Below, in pieces: positions 9,658 through 18,440 of a DNA stretch of 64,000 nt. Source of the stretch: Chloroflexota bacterium (GTDB lineage: Bacteria; Chloroflexota; Anaerolineae; Aggregatilineales; Phototrophicaceae). The position numbers and the translations under genes were made by a program. Below the pieces are notes generated by a model. It saw only the letters and a program-made list of their open reading frames with translations, ran no database searches and was not told the origin of the DNA. The stretch is taken from NCBI GenBank assembly GCA_020161935.1, contig JAIUNI010000005.1, positions 186,001-250,000 of the forward strand. The letters run 5' to 3'. Every line of letters begins with the position of its first letter. The stretch's first letter is position 1.

Positions 9658-10077
9658 ATGGCTGAGAGTAAACCTGTCGGTAAAACAAAAACGCAGGGCT
9701 GGGAAATTGGTGTCCGCCGAACGCTGCCGGTTGGGTCGGGGAAATTGTGGGAGTTGTTGACGACGCAGCCGGGTTTAGGGTATTGGCTGGGACATGGCGT
9801 AGAGGTCGATTTCAAAAAGGGCGATACCTATAAGACCAAGGAGAACACTACCGGCGACATTCGTAGTTTTGAAGCGGGCAGCCTCATACGGATGACGTGG
9901 CAGCCGGACAACTGGGATTTCCAATCGACCCTGCAAATTCGCCTGACACCGGCTAAGAAGGGAACGACTTTGAGCTTCCACCACGAAAAGCTGCAAGACG
10001 GCGCACAACGGGAGCAGATGAAGGACCATTGGACGAAGGTTGTGGACAAATTGTCAGCGCTGATCGACGATCATTAG
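9658..10077 (+). CDS. SRPBCC (AHSA1-like) domain protein
   Basis: 139 residues, all one START/Bet v1-like fold of the AHSA1 type. It shows a WELLTTQPGLGYWLG segment near the start, IRMTWQPDNWD in the middle and a long C-terminal helix (REQMKDHWTKVVDKLSALI). Such proteins bind hydrophobic ligands in a deep cavity. Ligand and role are unknown. It is co-directional with the ridA-like gene 16 bases upstream, probably in one operon closed by the terminator at 10122. Confidence 0.85.
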   Translation: MAESKPVGKTKTQGWEIGVRRTLPVGSGKLWELLTTQPGLGYWLGHGVEVDFKKGDTYKTKENTTGDIRSFEAGSLIRMTWQPDNWDFQSTLQIRLTPAKKGTTLSFHHEKLQDGAQREQMKDHWTKVVDKLSALIDDH

Positions 10078-10121
10078 CGACATAACATTCGTAAAAGCTA
10101 ACAGTTTTGATACAACGGCAG

Positions 10122-10155
10122 CGCGGGGGCAGCATTTGAGTGCCCCCGTGTTATT
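10122..10155 (+). terminator. Rho-independent terminator
   Basis: Stem cgggggca (10124-10131) and tgcccccg (10141-10148) with a 9-base loop, followed by tgttattata. It ends the ridA-SRPBCC operon. Confidence 0.8.
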
Positions 10156-10200
10156 ATAGTCTTATATTCTATTAATCTTTCCCGATATTAGGTTAGTGAG

Positions 10201-11175
10201 ATGCCGGACTCGCTGACGATTATTCAACAAGAAATCGCAAGAGGGCATGTGGTACGCGCCCGTAAGATTCTGCGTGTACTGCTCGAAGAAACTCCCACTT
10301 CGGCACTGTGGTATTTGGCCTCGACCGTTTGCGAAACCCCTGAGCAAGAAATGGGTTGTTTGAAAGAGGCGCTGCGCCTCGACCGCAATTATATGGCCGC
10401 CCGCCGCCGTTACGTCGAACTCAAGCAGATGCAGCAGGTGAACCGTGAATCCGAGATGCCGCCGCTGATGGTGCTGGTGGATGACCTGCCGATGCCGGAG
10501 CCGGAACGCCCCGAAGAACCCGATCCCTTTACAGTTAACCACACCCACTATCGCCGTTCACAGCGGCGTTGGGCAGCGGTGAGCGTGGCGGGAACAGTCG
10601 TCATGAGTTTGTCGTCGGCCTATTTCGTGCTGACGCTGCTTGGCTCACCGATTCCCGCACAAATACGCTCCCTTCTCAGCGGCGAACGTCCAGTCGAACA
10701 AACGGGGCAGCCGATTTTCGGTTCACGGACGGGCAGCGGGCAGCTTAACACACCGAACGCACCGTTACCCCCTGTTTCGGCGACGAATGAGAATTATTCG
10801 GCGGCTGCGGCGGCCAGCGGATTTGTGGTGCAACCCAACAAGAGCGCGGCGCTGGAAGCGGAGAAACCGGTCAATGATGTGCTTGACCCCGGCTTTGCCC
10901 ATGAATATGTGTTAGCGGCCAAAGCGGGCGAAGAGCTGGCTGTCGCGGTACAGTTTTTCTCGCCGACTGCGAAAGATGTCGGTTCTAACATGGCGATGCT
11001 TGACCCCGACGGCTTGAACGCTTCGGCACAGTGCGAACGCGGCTCGATCCTGACGGATGGTTCGAGCGTCACGTATATCTGTAAGATCAACAAGACCGGC
11101 AATTGGCGATTGCAGTTGTTCGGGCATTCCGGCGAAAGCACCGGCGTTTACATCGTGACGTACCAGCGCATGTAA
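10201..11175 (+). CDS. Kinase-less paralogue: TPR-like, TM, extracytoplasmic domain
   Basis: 324 residues. Residues 1-80 form helical TPR-like repeats (VRARKILRVLLEET, ALRLDRNYMAARRRY), one TM helix lies at about 124-145, and an extracytoplasmic domain follows. The region from the TPR-like part to the end matches the C-terminal half of the kinase encoded next door: the TM exit reads GSPIPAQI here and GSPIATQI there, and Cys278/Cys294 are 16 residues apart, as are Cys512/Cys528 in the kinase. It may be a partner or a decoy sensor of the kinase, but the function is unknown. The gap to the kinase gene is 115 bases. Confidence 0.75.
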   Translation: MPDSLTIIQQEIARGHVVRARKILRVLLEETPTSALWYLASTVCETPEQEMGCLKEALRLDRNYMAARRRYVELKQMQQVNRESEMPPLMVLVDDLPMPEPERPEEPDPFTVNHTHYRRSQRRWAAVSVAGTVVMSLSSAYFVLTLLGSPIPAQIRSLLSGERPVEQTGQPIFGSRTGSGQLNTPNAPLPPVSATNENYSAAAAASGFVVQPNKSAALEAEKPVNDVLDPGFAHEYVLAAKAGEELAVAVQFFSPTAKDVGSNMAMLDPDGLNASAQCERGSILTDGSSVTYICKINKTGNWRLQLFGHSGESTGVYIVTYQRM

Positions 11176-11290
11176 CGTTTTGCGCGGTTCATTTGTAAAG
11201 ATTTCCTCGCTTTTACTCAATGAATCGGCAGCGCTCATCTCGTTTATACTAAACGTAGAGTGCTTAATGTGGCATAAGGTATAGTGTGAG

Positions 11291-12970
11291 ATGGCGGAAG
11301 CGACTCCCCCTGTAAACCGTTTTGGCCCGTATATCGTCCACGGGAAAATTGGCAGCGGCGGTATGGCTGTTGTCTACAAAGCCTTCAACGAAGAAACTCA
11401 GAAAACGGTCGCCCTCAAAATCTTACGCGCCGCCATGATGGAACAGGCGGATGTGGTCGAGCGCTTTAAGCAAGAGGCTAAGATCGCCGAGCGGCTGCGG
11501 CACTCGCATATCGTGGCGGTGAACAATTACGGCGCGGTCAAAGGGCGGTACTTCCTCGAACTGCAATATATGTCCGGCGGCACGCTTGGCGAACGCCTCG
11601 CCAAGCCGGTGGAAATTGGCGCGCAGGAAGTGGTGCGGATGCTGCGTGATATTGCCAGCGGCCTCGATTACGCGCACCGGCAGGGTGTTATCCATCGTGA
11701 TCTTAAACTCGAAAATATCCTGTTAGATGATAAGCGTTCGGCGTTTATCGCTGACTTTAGCATCGCCCGTTTGAACGACAGCAGTAAGCTGACAGCGACC
11801 GGATTCGTCGTGGGTACGCCGCTGACGATTGCGCCGGAGCAGGCACGCGGGGACGCAGGACTGGATCATCGGGCGGATTTGTATTCGCTGGCGGTCATCG
11901 CCTACGTGCTGGCGGTCGGACGATACCCGTTTAATGGCAGTAACCCACTGGCGATTTTGCACCAGCATTTATCGGAACCGGTGCCACCCCCAAGCCTCAT
12001 TAACACTAACCTGCCGAAAGGGTTAGACGCGGTACTGATTAAAGGGTTAGCCAAGCAACCGGGGGAACGCTACCCGAACGCGGATATGTTCGTCGAGGCG
12101 TTTGCGCGGGTGGTTGGCGAAAGTTCGATGAGCAGCACGATTATTGATTTGCAGTCCGACGTTTCCGGTAAGCGGATTGATCTGCCCGCGCCGAAGAAAA
12201 CCGAGTCGGCGGACGATTGGATGCAAAAAGCGATGGCGACCACTGACCATGAAGAGGCGATTCGCCATCTCAAGCGTGTGTTGGAAATCGAACCGCTGCA
12301 CTCGAAGGCAAACCGGTTGTTGTTTCAATTGGAAGGGGCGGTACCCAAGAACACACCGGTACGACCCAAACCCGCTGCCGTAACCGCCAGTGATCTTTCA
12401 GACCTCAAAAAAGCGACCGCATATAAGCGTAAAAGCAGCACATGGACTTACGCGGTTGTGATCGGGGTGGTGCTGGTGGGTATTTCGCTTCTGTTCTTTT
12501 ATCTGATGCTCTCCGGCTCACCGATTGCTACCCAGATTGCCAATATCATTCAGGGACGGCACGCGGTTACGGAGATTGATGGGGTGCCGATTGCGGACGT
12601 GCCGAATGCCGTGATGCAAGTCCTGCCACAGGAACGGACGACCCTTGAAGATGGGCAGAAGGCGAACTCTAGGCTTGAAAATGGCTTTTCATCCGCCTAC
12701 GCTTTTGACGCGGTTAAAGGACAGGTCTTTGGTATTGGTGTATGGTTCCAAGATGAAACCGCGAAGCACGTCACTAAGAACGTCGCCATCGTGGATGCTT
12801 CTGGCAAAAACGCCAGTTCACGGTGCGAACGCAGCACGAGTTCGGGTGCTGATAGCGCGGTGAGCTTTAGCTGCACCATTGACGAAACCGGACAGTGGTC
12901 AGTGCGTATCCTCGGCATCACCGGCGAGAGTACCGGCTCGTACTGGGTGCTGGTTGACCGTGTTGCCTAA
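11291..12970 (+). CDS. Membrane Ser/Thr protein kinase (PknB-like)
   Basis: 559 residues. An N-terminal Hanks-type kinase domain (about 12-275) has the glycine loop GKIGSGGMAVVYK, Lys43 (VALKIL), the catalytic loop HRDLKLEN with Asp137, and APE at 181-183. The DFG motif reads DFS (155-157); the metal-binding Asp is kept. A TPR-like linker (about 310-350), one TM helix (about 386-408) and an extracytoplasmic domain with Cys512 and Cys528 follow. It has no PASTA repeats, so the signal sensed is unlike that of classic PknB. It ends with a 4-base tail-to-tail overlap with the epoxide hydrolase gene. Confidence 0.93.
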   Translation: MAEATPPVNRFGPYIVHGKIGSGGMAVVYKAFNEETQKTVALKILRAAMMEQADVVERFKQEAKIAERLRHSHIVAVNNYGAVKGRYFLELQYMSGGTLGERLAKPVEIGAQEVVRMLRDIASGLDYAHRQGVIHRDLKLENILLDDKRSAFIADFSIARLNDSSKLTATGFVVGTPLTIAPEQARGDAGLDHRADLYSLAVIAYVLAVGRYPFNGSNPLAILHQHLSEPVPPPSLINTNLPKGLDAVLIKGLAKQPGERYPNADMFVEAFARVVGESSMSSTIIDLQSDVSGKRIDLPAPKKTESADDWMQKAMATTDHEEAIRHLKRVLEIEPLHSKANRLLFQLEGAVPKNTPVRPKPAAVTASDLSDLKKATAYKRKSSTWTYAVVIGVVLVGISLLFFYLMLSGSPIATQIANIIQGRHAVTEIDGVPIADVPNAVMQVLPQERTTLEDGQKANSRLENGFSSAYAFDAVKGQVFGIGVWFQDETAKHVTKNVAIVDASGKNASSRCERSTSSGADSAVSFSCTIDETGQWSVRILGITGESTGSYWVLVDRVA

Positions 12971-13830
12971 GAGGTTTCGCTAAAGAATGACTTAAGCGCC
13001 TCGTTGACTTGCTCCGGTTCGTCGTGCTGGAGCCAGTGGGTGGCGTTCTCGAAGTAGATTAACCGCCCATCTTCGCAGAATTTAAGGCTTTCCTGTGCCA
13101 TTTCGGCGTTCAGCGCGAAGTCTTTTTTGCCCCACAAAATGAGCGTCGGCACTTTAACGGTGGGGCCGGGTTCCGGGGTAGGCATTTGTTGGACGGCGGC
13201 ACGATACCAGTTAATCATGCTTCGGAGCGCCCCCGGCTGTGCCCATGCGCTTTGATACGCTTGCATATCTTCATCGGTAAACGCGCCGGGTTTGGCACTT
13301 TCCTGAATGCCGCGTGCCATCTGCGGGATCATCCGCTCAAATAAGGCTTCTGGTAGGAATGGGATTTGGAAGTAACCCATGTACCAGCTTTTCTTCATCT
13401 GCGTCCAATCGGTTGTGACTGTTTGGCGGAACACCCGCAAATGCGGCACGTTGAGGATGACCAATTTGGACAGCCGCTCAGGATAACTACAGGCTGTCCA
13501 CCACGCGACCCCCGCGCCCCAATCATGCCCGACGAGCAGAGCCGTATCGCATCCGGCAGCGTCGATCAAGCCGATGACATCCTTCGCGAGTTCATTCAGC
13601 TTATAGGCGGCGATGCCCTTTGGTTTGTCGCTGATGTTATAGCCGCGCTGGTCAGGAACCCACACGCGGTAGCCTTGTTCGGCGAGAAAGTCGATCTGTT
13701 TTCGCCAGCCATACCAGAATTCAGGAAAGCCGTGCAAGAGGATGACAAGCTGCCCATCGGGCGGCCCCGCTTGAACGACGTGTAAGTTGACACCGTTGGT
13801 CTTGATGGTAGCGTGATCGTAGAGGATCAT
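12967..13830 (-). CDS. Alpha/beta hydrolase, epoxide hydrolase type
   Basis: 287 residues from the ATG at 13830; the frame extends upstream, but that part overlaps the vapC-like gene and does not look like protein. HGFPE (33-37) forms the oxyanion hole, and GHDWGA gives nucleophile Asp103. The acid is probably Asp237 (GKKDFAL) and the base His265 (THWLQHDEP). Cap-domain Tyr150/Tyr153 and Tyr209 (NWYR) match the epoxide-opening tyrosines of soluble epoxide hydrolases; a haloalkane dehalogenase would lack them. It lies 14 bases after the VapC-like gene and may share its transcript. Confidence 0.9.
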   Translation of the reverse strand: MILYDHATIKTNGVNLHVVQAGPPDGQLVILLHGFPEFWYGWRKQIDFLAEQGYRVWVPDQRGYNISDKPKGIAAYKLNELAKDVIGLIDAAGCDTALLVGHDWGAGVAWWTACSYPERLSKLVILNVPHLRVFRQTVTTDWTQMKKSWYMGYFQIPFLPEALFERMIPQMARGIQESAKPGAFTDEDMQAYQSAWAQPGALRSMINWYRAAVQQMPTPEPGPTVKVPTLILWGKKDFALNAEMAQESLKFCEDGRLIYFENATHWLQHDEPEQVNEALKSFFSETS

Positions 13831-13844
13831 GTGGAATTTGTTTC

Positions 13845-14228
13845 TCAATAAGGTTGACGTAAATCGAGAGCGGGTAACACCGTGAAATGACGGGAATTGC
13901 GCGTGTACAGTGGGATTGCCAGCCGGACTGTTACTGAGGCGATCATGCAATCTTCCCAGTCGACCCCATGTGAGAGGTAAAACTGGCTATATTGAGCCAT
14001 CGCCCAATTGTTATTGCTTATTGTCGGGTGTTCCATTTGAAAGCGTCTTAACAATTTGAGCGCTTGACTTCGCTCGAAATTGTTGTTAGCACCTTCAAGC
14101 GTTTCAAACCATATCACTGGCGTAATTGCTAAGATGAGATTTGCTTGTTGTTGATGCCAATTCACTGCTTGTGGAATATTGTTGAGCAAGTCGATGATGA
14201 CATTTGTGTCGATAAGCGCATCACTCAT
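13845..14228 (-). CDS. VapC-like PIN-domain toxin
   Basis: 127 residues, the usual PIN length. The acidic metal site is visible: Asp in ALIDTNVIIDLL near residue 7, a Glu in WFETLEGA near 43, and Asp in GVDWEDCMIA near 92. The end reads YTRNSRHF, which is typical. PIN toxins are RNases that cleave tRNA or rRNA. The start codon overlaps the end of the upstream antitoxin-like gene by 8 bases, the standard arrangement for translational coupling. Confidence 0.88.
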   Translation of the reverse strand: MSDALIDTNVIIDLLNNIPQAVNWHQQQANLILAITPVIWFETLEGANNNFERSQALKLLRRFQMEHPTISNNNWAMAQYSQFYLSHGVDWEDCMIASVTVRLAIPLYTRNSRHFTVLPALDLRQPY

Positions 14229-14559
14229 TACGATTTGCTCGTCGCAACTTGCGCTCTTTACGCATATTATTTACGAACTCAACACTGTCTTTAATGTCGG
14301 TTCGGTGTGCCCATGCACCAATTGCTGGTGATTTTGCGATTTCGCCAGCAGTTAAACCGAGTCCTGTAAAAGTCGTGGGGTCGTTAATGAGCGCTTGGAA
14401 CTCGGCATCTAGCGCCGCTTCTTCTTCCGGCGTGAGATCAAGCGGTGGTGTAGGGATAATTTCTTTTACCGTGATTTCGACCTGTGTACCGGGGGTGAGA
14501 TGCAGCGTCACTGTGCCATCATCCCCAACCTGCTGTTTGATGACCATCATATCTGACAT
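14221..14559 (-). CDS. VapB-like antitoxin candidate
   Basis: 112 residues from the ATG at 14559, which has a gaggg site upstream. It lies directly before, and overlaps by 8 bases, the PIN toxin gene, the normal antitoxin position. The N-terminal part (VIKQQVGDDGTVTLHL, then an acidic PEEEAALDAEF helix) resembles an AbrB/VapB-like strand followed by a toxin-wrapping tail. The basic C-terminus (KERKLRRANRNE) is unusual. Family assignment rests mainly on position. Confidence 0.6.
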   Translation of the reverse strand: MSDMMVIKQQVGDDGTVTLHLTPGTQVEITVKEIIPTPPLDLTPEEEAALDAEFQALINDPTTFTGLGLTAGEIAKSPAIGAWAHRTDIKDSVEFVNNMRKERKLRRANRNE

Positions 14560-14622
14560 ATTCAACCCTCACAACCAACTATTCATAGCGTGATTATACT
14601 ACGGGTATAGGCTGATTGAGGT

Positions 14623-14655
14623 CGCGAGCGTACCGGTAAAATTGGTACGCTCGCG
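14623..14655 (-). terminator. Strong hairpin after the beta-lactamase-like gene
   Basis: A perfect 12-bp stem, cgcgagcgtacc (14623-14634) and ggtacgctcgcg (14644-14655), lies just past the stop of the minus-strand hydrolase. In that direction it lacks a clear U-run, so efficiency is uncertain. Confidence 0.55.
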
Positions 14656-14667
14656 TTTGATTGTAAT

Positions 14668-16032
14668 TTAGCTTACGCTGCCCGTTTTACGGAGCAAGTA
14701 GCGTTCGCGGATCATTTTAGTTTCGCTGTCGGTGACGTGGAACTCGGTATAAATCTTATAGCCGTTCATGAATTCGTAGAAGTAATGGCTGTCTCCGTCA
14801 ATGTGGCTGGGAATGAGTGTGACGGAGTTGGTGCCAAACTTGTCTTTTTCGGATACGACGAGCATATCGCCCGCGCGGCGGACTTCGAGGCGCATGGTAT
14901 TTTTGAACGTGTGATAAACCCCTTCGAGCTTCGCCAAGCGGCGTTCGTTGCGGACGAATGGCAGGGCTTCGGGGTCTTCGCCCAGCAGCAGGGATAAGCC
15001 GTACATGGCGAACAAACCTGTGCCGTAACCACTGCCGTTGGTCAACACGGCCGCACCGATATTTGCGTCGGGTATGAAGGCGAGGTAAGCAGTCGCTACG
15101 CCGACGGAGCCACCGTGATTAATAATCGGATGCCCCCAGAAATTGCTCTTAATGCCCCACCCGTAGCCGTAGCCTTCTTCGCCGAAGGGACTTTCGGTGA
15201 CAGGGGTTTTGACGCGCGGCTGGATCATCTCGGCGACGATGTTTTCGTCGGCGACTGGCTTACCGTTATTGAGGTAGGAGTAACCATATTTGGCAAGGTC
15301 AAGCACGTTACTGATGAGGCCGCCAGCCGCATCTACGCCGCTGTAAATATAGCTTGCAGGTGTACGTCCCTGCTGCGCCCAATTGACATACGGGATGGCG
15401 ACATCCGCGTCGGCATCCACATCACTTTTGGCATAAAAGCTGCGGGACATGCCAAGCGGGGCGAGGATGTGCTGTTGGACATATTCCTCATAAGGGATGC
15501 CGGAAACCTGATGGATAATCCCGCCGAGCAGCATATAGCCTTCGTTGAAGTAGAACCAGCGCTCACCGGGTTTCGCCCACGTCCAATCTTCCGCGCCTTG
15601 CATGAAGGTCAGCATGTCGTTCGCAGTCGCGACGGGCAGCCAATCGTCGGTTGCGCCGATGCCCGCGCTGATGATCTGCTCGGCGTAAGCCAGCGCCGCG
15701 ATGCCGGACGTATGCGACATGAAGTGTTTGATCCGTACGGTTTCGCCGTGTGGGCGGATGTCAAAGGGCATGTATTTTTCAATCGGGTCATCAATGCTGA
15801 GTTTGCCCTGTGCAGCCAACTGCATGATGGCGAGGCAGGTAAACGACTTGGTGACGGAGCCGACGCTGTAGAGGGTGCGGTCGGTGGCTGGCAGACCGCG
15901 TTCAGCATCCCGATAACCGAAGCCGCGCGACCACACCACCTCATCGCCTTTGAACAGCGACATACTGAGACCGGGAAGTTTGGTCTGGCTGATTTTTTCG
16001 AAGATGAACTTTTCAAGCTGGGCGTAGGGCAT
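14668..16032 (-). CDS. Class C beta-lactamase-like serine hydrolase
   Basis: 454 residues. Catalytic motif SVTK at 59-62 gives nucleophile Ser59 and Lys62, a Y-x-N box lies at 161-163 (YFN), and NHGG near residue 305 stands in place of KTG. The C-terminal 100 residues form an extra beta domain, as in many COG1680 esterases and D-aminopeptidases. No signal peptide is visible at the ATG at 16032, which has a good gagagg site, so a cytosolic esterase or peptidase is more likely than a secreted beta-lactamase. It follows the first FemAB gene after 38 bases. Confidence 0.9.
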   Translation of the reverse strand: MPYAQLEKFIFEKISQTKLPGLSMSLFKGDEVVWSRGFGYRDAERGLPATDRTLYSVGSVTKSFTCLAIMQLAAQGKLSIDDPIEKYMPFDIRPHGETVRIKHFMSHTSGIAALAYAEQIISAGIGATDDWLPVATANDMLTFMQGAEDWTWAKPGERWFYFNEGYMLLGGIIHQVSGIPYEEYVQQHILAPLGMSRSFYAKSDVDADADVAIPYVNWAQQGRTPASYIYSGVDAAGGLISNVLDLAKYGYSYLNNGKPVADENIVAEMIQPRVKTPVTESPFGEEGYGYGWGIKSNFWGHPIINHGGSVGVATAYLAFIPDANIGAAVLTNGSGYGTGLFAMYGLSLLLGEDPEALPFVRNERRLAKLEGVYHTFKNTMRLEVRRAGDMLVVSEKDKFGTNSVTLIPSHIDGDSHYFYEFMNGYKIYTEFHVTDSETKMIRERYLLRKTGSVS

Positions 16033-16070
16033 GGTCTTCCTCTCTGGTTGCTGACTGTGGTCGAATAAGG

Positions 16071-17159
16071 TTATTCAGATACGGCTCTGCGCTTCATTAA
16101 ACCTAACACCTTCGGCCACAACTGCGTATAGCCAGCATACAGCAGTGGATAGGGTGCGTAATCCCATGCGCCGATGGTGCGGGTGACGGTGCCGCGAAAG
16201 CCGCGCTTGAACTCGTACACACCCCACATCGAGTCCGACTCGTTGAATTCGTTCGGTGCGCCCCACATATCATAGGTCGTGCAGCCGTGTGCCTTTGCCC
16301 AGCGCATGGCTTCCCATTGGAGCAGATAGTTGGGCATCCGGTCGCGTTCTTCGTTGGAGGATGCACCGTAGATGTACCAGCAGGTTTTGGCGAACCGAAA
16401 GAGGATAACGTGAGCGATGGCCTTGCCCTCAACTTCGGCGATCAACGGCTGGGCTAACCCCGCCTCGATGAAGGTCTGCCACGCCAGTTTGTAATATTCC
16501 GGTGGGCGAATGAGGAAGTGGTCGCGTTCGCCTGTCGTGCGGTACAGATCATAGAGGACGGGCAGGTCGGCAACCGTCCCCGCGCGAACGCTAACGCCTT
16601 TTTTCTCGGCGGTACGGACTTTGCGGCGGGTGTTCTGGCTCATCGCCGCGAGCAGTTCATCCTCGGTGCGACTTACATCAATGGTGACGGTATTGCGGAA
16701 CTGGATTTGGTCGGCGGAGAAGCGCCAGCCGCGCGTATTCAATGTTTGCAGCACAGCTTGACCAGTCGCGTTCGGCGTGTCGGGGTTTTCGTCGTCGCCC
16801 GATGGAATGCCGGTTGCGGCGATGACATCGGGGTCGATCTTGAGCCAGATCGCCCGCTGCCGCCGCGCGAGGGTTTGCAGGTGGTCAAACACCTCGGCTA
16901 CCAATAAGGTGTCGCTGTAGTCGAGGGCTGGCCCTTTCGAGATGTACATCACCTTGAGCGGGCCGATGCTTCGTACGCCGACTGAGGCCATCGCCACGAT
17001 TTGTCCACCCCGTTCGAAGGCGAGGCGCTGCGGCTGCCAGCCGGTTGTCGCTCGTTTGAATTCACCCCATTCCCACGTTTGGAGGACGTGGGCGAAGGGG
17101 AGGGTGCTGAGGGCGGTATTCCATTGGCTGCGGTCGGTGATTGTTTTGACTGTTATCAT
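16071..17159 (-). CDS. FemAB/FemX-like peptidyl- or aminoacyltransferase, copy 1
   Basis: 362 residues from the ATG at 17159. The two-GNAT-domain FemAB pattern is visible: FAHVLQTWEWGEFK at the start, a basic MSQNTRRKVRTAEKKG segment in the middle, and WYIYGASSNEERDRMPNYLLQW followed by YDMWGAPNEFNESDSMWGVYEFKRGF (split here only by naming) at the C-terminal domain. FemAB enzymes add amino acids from aminoacyl-tRNA to the peptidoglycan stem peptide; the amino acid added here is unknown. A second paralogue lies at 19885. The gene order suggests one transcript with the DUF4139 and beta-lactamase-like genes. Confidence 0.9.
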   Translation of the reverse strand: MITVKTITDRSQWNTALSTLPFAHVLQTWEWGEFKRATTGWQPQRLAFERGGQIVAMASVGVRSIGPLKVMYISKGPALDYSDTLLVAEVFDHLQTLARRQRAIWLKIDPDVIAATGIPSGDDENPDTPNATGQAVLQTLNTRGWRFSADQIQFRNTVTIDVSRTEDELLAAMSQNTRRKVRTAEKKGVSVRAGTVADLPVLYDLYRTTGERDHFLIRPPEYYKLAWQTFIEAGLAQPLIAEVEGKAIAHVILFRFAKTCWYIYGASSNEERDRMPNYLLQWEAMRWAKAHGCTTYDMWGAPNEFNESDSMWGVYEFKRGFRGTVTRTIGAWDYAPYPLLYAGYTQLWPKVLGLMKRRAVSE

Positions 17160-17215
17160 GAAGACTAGTCTACAAGCACCGACCCGCACTCGCTAGTTCA
17201 AACCGCTTTTAAGAC

Positions 17216-18343
17216 TTAGCGCGTTTTGTATTCGTAGGTATAGGTGACGGTTTCACCCGGTTCAATCGTGGCGACCCAGCGCAGCAGGTTACCGGTTTCG
17301 CGCGTGGGTTCGGACGAGAAAACCAATTCCTCGGCGTAGGTGTTTTGGCGGTCAACGACTTCGACCGTGACTGGATCAGCGCCGAAATTCGTCAGGCTGA
17401 GTTCGACGTTGTACTGGGTGCTGAAGAACACGCCGGTAATCGCCGTTTGGCTCTGGGTGCGTTTGACGCGCACATCCTGCAACTGCCCAACGGTGATGCT
17501 GCCCTCACTGCCAACGGGGGTGACTTCGACAAAATCGCTGCCGATGAAGTAATCGTTCTGATAGGAGCGGACGATGCCTTCCGGCAGGGGAACTTCCGAG
17601 TCGTTGCGTACCTTATAAATGACGCTGACCTGCTGGTCGATTTCGGCGTTCCAGATGAGAGTGCGGCGGGCGGGTAATGGCCCTTCGAACTGGCTGAGGT
17701 AAACGGTTTCGCCGGTGTCTGCCGTGACCGCGCCGATGTCGTAGATATATTGGATGGTGGCCGCGCCGACTTCACCCGCTGACTCTGAGGGTTCATCATA
17801 GCCAACGATCATCTGATTCATGGTGACCTGTGAGATGCTGTCGACCTGCTGTGAGGTATCGACGCGCCCTGCGATCAGGTGGGTGGTGACGGCTTCAAGG
17901 TCGAAGGCGGTGTTCTGGATTTCGGCGAAGAAGCTGAGGTCAACCGTTTCGGTTGTGGTTTCGCCCAGCCACATATCGTAACGGGGTGTCCAACTGAGGC
18001 CGCCCAGCAAATATTCGAGGGTGATTGCTTTTGCCCCTTCGCCGCTGCCCGTTTCCCACGAGAGCGAAAGGCCGCTGTCGCCGCGCTGGAGGCGGTACTG
18101 CTTCACGCGCGTGTTATCCTCGCGCAGGATCAAGGTGTTGTCGATGATGGAGGCGGGGAGGGTGACGTTGGCGCTGACCCCTGAGGGCAGGGTGATAGTG
18201 TCGCGGGCAAAGGCGATGTTGTTGAGGAAGATGTACACTTCGTCCGGTTGGCTGATGTAGGTGATCTGGTCGGCGGCACGTAGGGGCATAACCCCCATAA
18301 GGGCTGTTAGCAGGACGAGCGCTAGTAACGCAATCTTTCGCAT
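17216..18343 (-). CDS. Secreted DUF4139-like protein
   Basis: 375 residues from the ATG at 18343, which has a GGAGG site 6 bases upstream. It opens a signal peptide (MRKIALLALVLLTALMGVMP, cleavage near RAA-D). The rest is beta-rich and matches the DUF4139 type: LEYLLGGLSWTPRYDMWLG near 130, TTHLIAG, and a C-terminal RWVATIEPGETVTYTYEYK. Function is unknown; the protein is expected outside the cytoplasmic membrane. It precedes the first FemAB gene by 56 bases on the same strand. Confidence 0.8.
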   Translation of the reverse strand: MRKIALLALVLLTALMGVMPLRAADQITYISQPDEVYIFLNNIAFARDTITLPSGVSANVTLPASIIDNTLILREDNTRVKQYRLQRGDSGLSLSWETGSGEGAKAITLEYLLGGLSWTPRYDMWLGETTTETVDLSFFAEIQNTAFDLEAVTTHLIAGRVDTSQQVDSISQVTMNQMIVGYDEPSESAGEVGAATIQYIYDIGAVTADTGETVYLSQFEGPLPARRTLIWNAEIDQQVSVIYKVRNDSEVPLPEGIVRSYQNDYFIGSDFVEVTPVGSEGSITVGQLQDVRVKRTQSQTAITGVFFSTQYNVELSLTNFGADPVTVEVVDRQNTYAEELVFSSEPTRETGNLLRWVATIEPGETVTYTYEYKTR

Positions 18344-18440
18344 GATGATCCTCCGCGTAAATAAGTAATTACACTTCATCTTACGCTGATTTGGGAATAT
18401 GGGCGAAGTTGAGGGAGCGAGGGTGGAGGGCAGCGCTATT

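Noticed and set aside
13831-13950. N-terminal extension of the epoxide hydrolase
   Set aside because: It would overlap the vapC-like gene and encodes Ser/Pro/His-rich sequence without a match to the family, which begins at the ATG at 13830.
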